DNA of 50,526 nucleotides. It comes from Acetomicrobium sp. UBA3949. Its GTDB lineage: Bacteria; Synergistota; Synergistia; Synergistales; Acetomicrobiaceae. The translations under genes and the position numbers were made by a program. Each line of letters starts with the position of its first letter. The stretch's first letter is position 1. The stretch spans positions 1-50,526 of the forward strand of contig DGDP01000046.1 of assembly GCA_002385485.1 (NCBI GenBank), in the 5' to 3' direction. Positions 50,465 to 50,526 of this stretch are shown here, in pieces. Below the pieces are notes generated by a model that worked only from the letters and a program-made list of their open reading frames with translations, made no database searches and was not told the origin of the DNA.

Positions 50465-50503
50465 TGTTACATACACAGGGGTTCATCCCCTCTGTATGTA
50501 ACA
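50465..50503. terminator. Long hairpin near the window end
   Basis: TGTTACATACACAGGGG (50465-50481) and CCCCTCTGTATGTAACA (50487-50503) form a 17-base stem with one mismatch and a five-base loop. It follows the first hairpin by about 20 bases. It may be a terminator, an unnamed structured RNA, or a repeat element cut by the window end. Confidence 0.4.
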
Positions 50504-50526
50504 TATCTAAGGCTGAGGCAGGAGAA

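Overview
The window looks like a chromosomal segment of an anaerobic, fermentative, probably thermophilic diderm of the Synergistota, most likely Acetomicrobium (formerly Anaerobaculum) or a close relative. The strongest pointer is the hydrogenase operon at 117-11214. It encodes NuoE/NuoF/NuoG-like electron-input subunits followed by [NiFe] small and large subunits, the arrangement of the electron-bifurcating NiFe-hydrogenase HydABCSL known from Acetomicrobium mobile. A tungstate transporter, an L,D-transpeptidase, amino-acid/osmolyte transporters and many TTG start codons fit. The species is inferred, not proven.

Layout. (1) 117-11214: one long operon. A regulatory/accessory block comes first (DRTGG protein, RsbT-like ATPase, [FeFe]-hydrogenase-like iron-sulfur protein, second DRTGG protein, PHP protein). 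It is followed by hydC, a second ATPase, a [2Fe-2S] protein, hydB, hydA, hydS, hydL and the large-subunit maturation protease. (2) 11238-11420: 6S RNA, followed by a HAD-family gene coupled to rarA. (3) 13795-16285, minus strand: thioesterase, cobalamin adenosyltransferase, GntR regulator, YdcF-like membrane protein. (4) 16359-21659: a Cas4-like nuclease split over two overlapping membrane-anchored reading frames, an aminotransferase, ilvD, yhdT and panF. (5) 21666-24624: promoter, Moco/Tuco-type riboswitch with terminator, and tupABC for tungstate. (6) 25033-28096: glycine betaine/proline ABC transporter. (7) 28189-30526: nucleoside kinase with a ThrRS-like N-terminus, and an L,D-transpeptidase. 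(8) 30527-32315: AT-rich stretch and an ISLre2-type insertion sequence. (9) 32505-36432: OPT-family transporter and, convergently, an Old Yellow Enzyme-type flavoprotein separated by a bidirectional terminator. (10) 36617-41790: small YjfB-like protein, LacI regulator, FecCD/FecE-type ABC pair without a binding protein, then feoAB on the minus strand behind a DtxR-like box. (11) 41936-50360: DUF4139 protein, NUDIX hydrolase, SSS symporter, ychF-thiD-thiM-thiE and an M48 protease, ending in two hairpins.

How it fits together. HydABCSL should oxidise NADH and reduced ferredoxin together to make H2, or run in reverse. Its regulatory block resembles the genes that precede [FeFe] hydABC operons in Thermotoga and clostridia, so a sensing module normally linked with [FeFe] hydrogenases seems to be attached to a [NiFe] enzyme. 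Tungstate uptake is probably controlled by cofactor level through the riboswitch. Iron uptake (feoAB, FecCD/E) supplies a metabolism rich in iron-sulfur clusters. Thiamine (thiD/M/E) and pantothenate (panF, with ilvD) are at least partly salvaged.

Most of the window is ordinary core metabolism and transport. The parts most worth a second look are the [FeFe]-like protein with altered H-cluster loops, the paired ATPase/DRTGG proteins, the split membrane Cas4-like nuclease, and the riboswitch-tupABC unit. All calls rest on reading motifs by eye; no database search was run.
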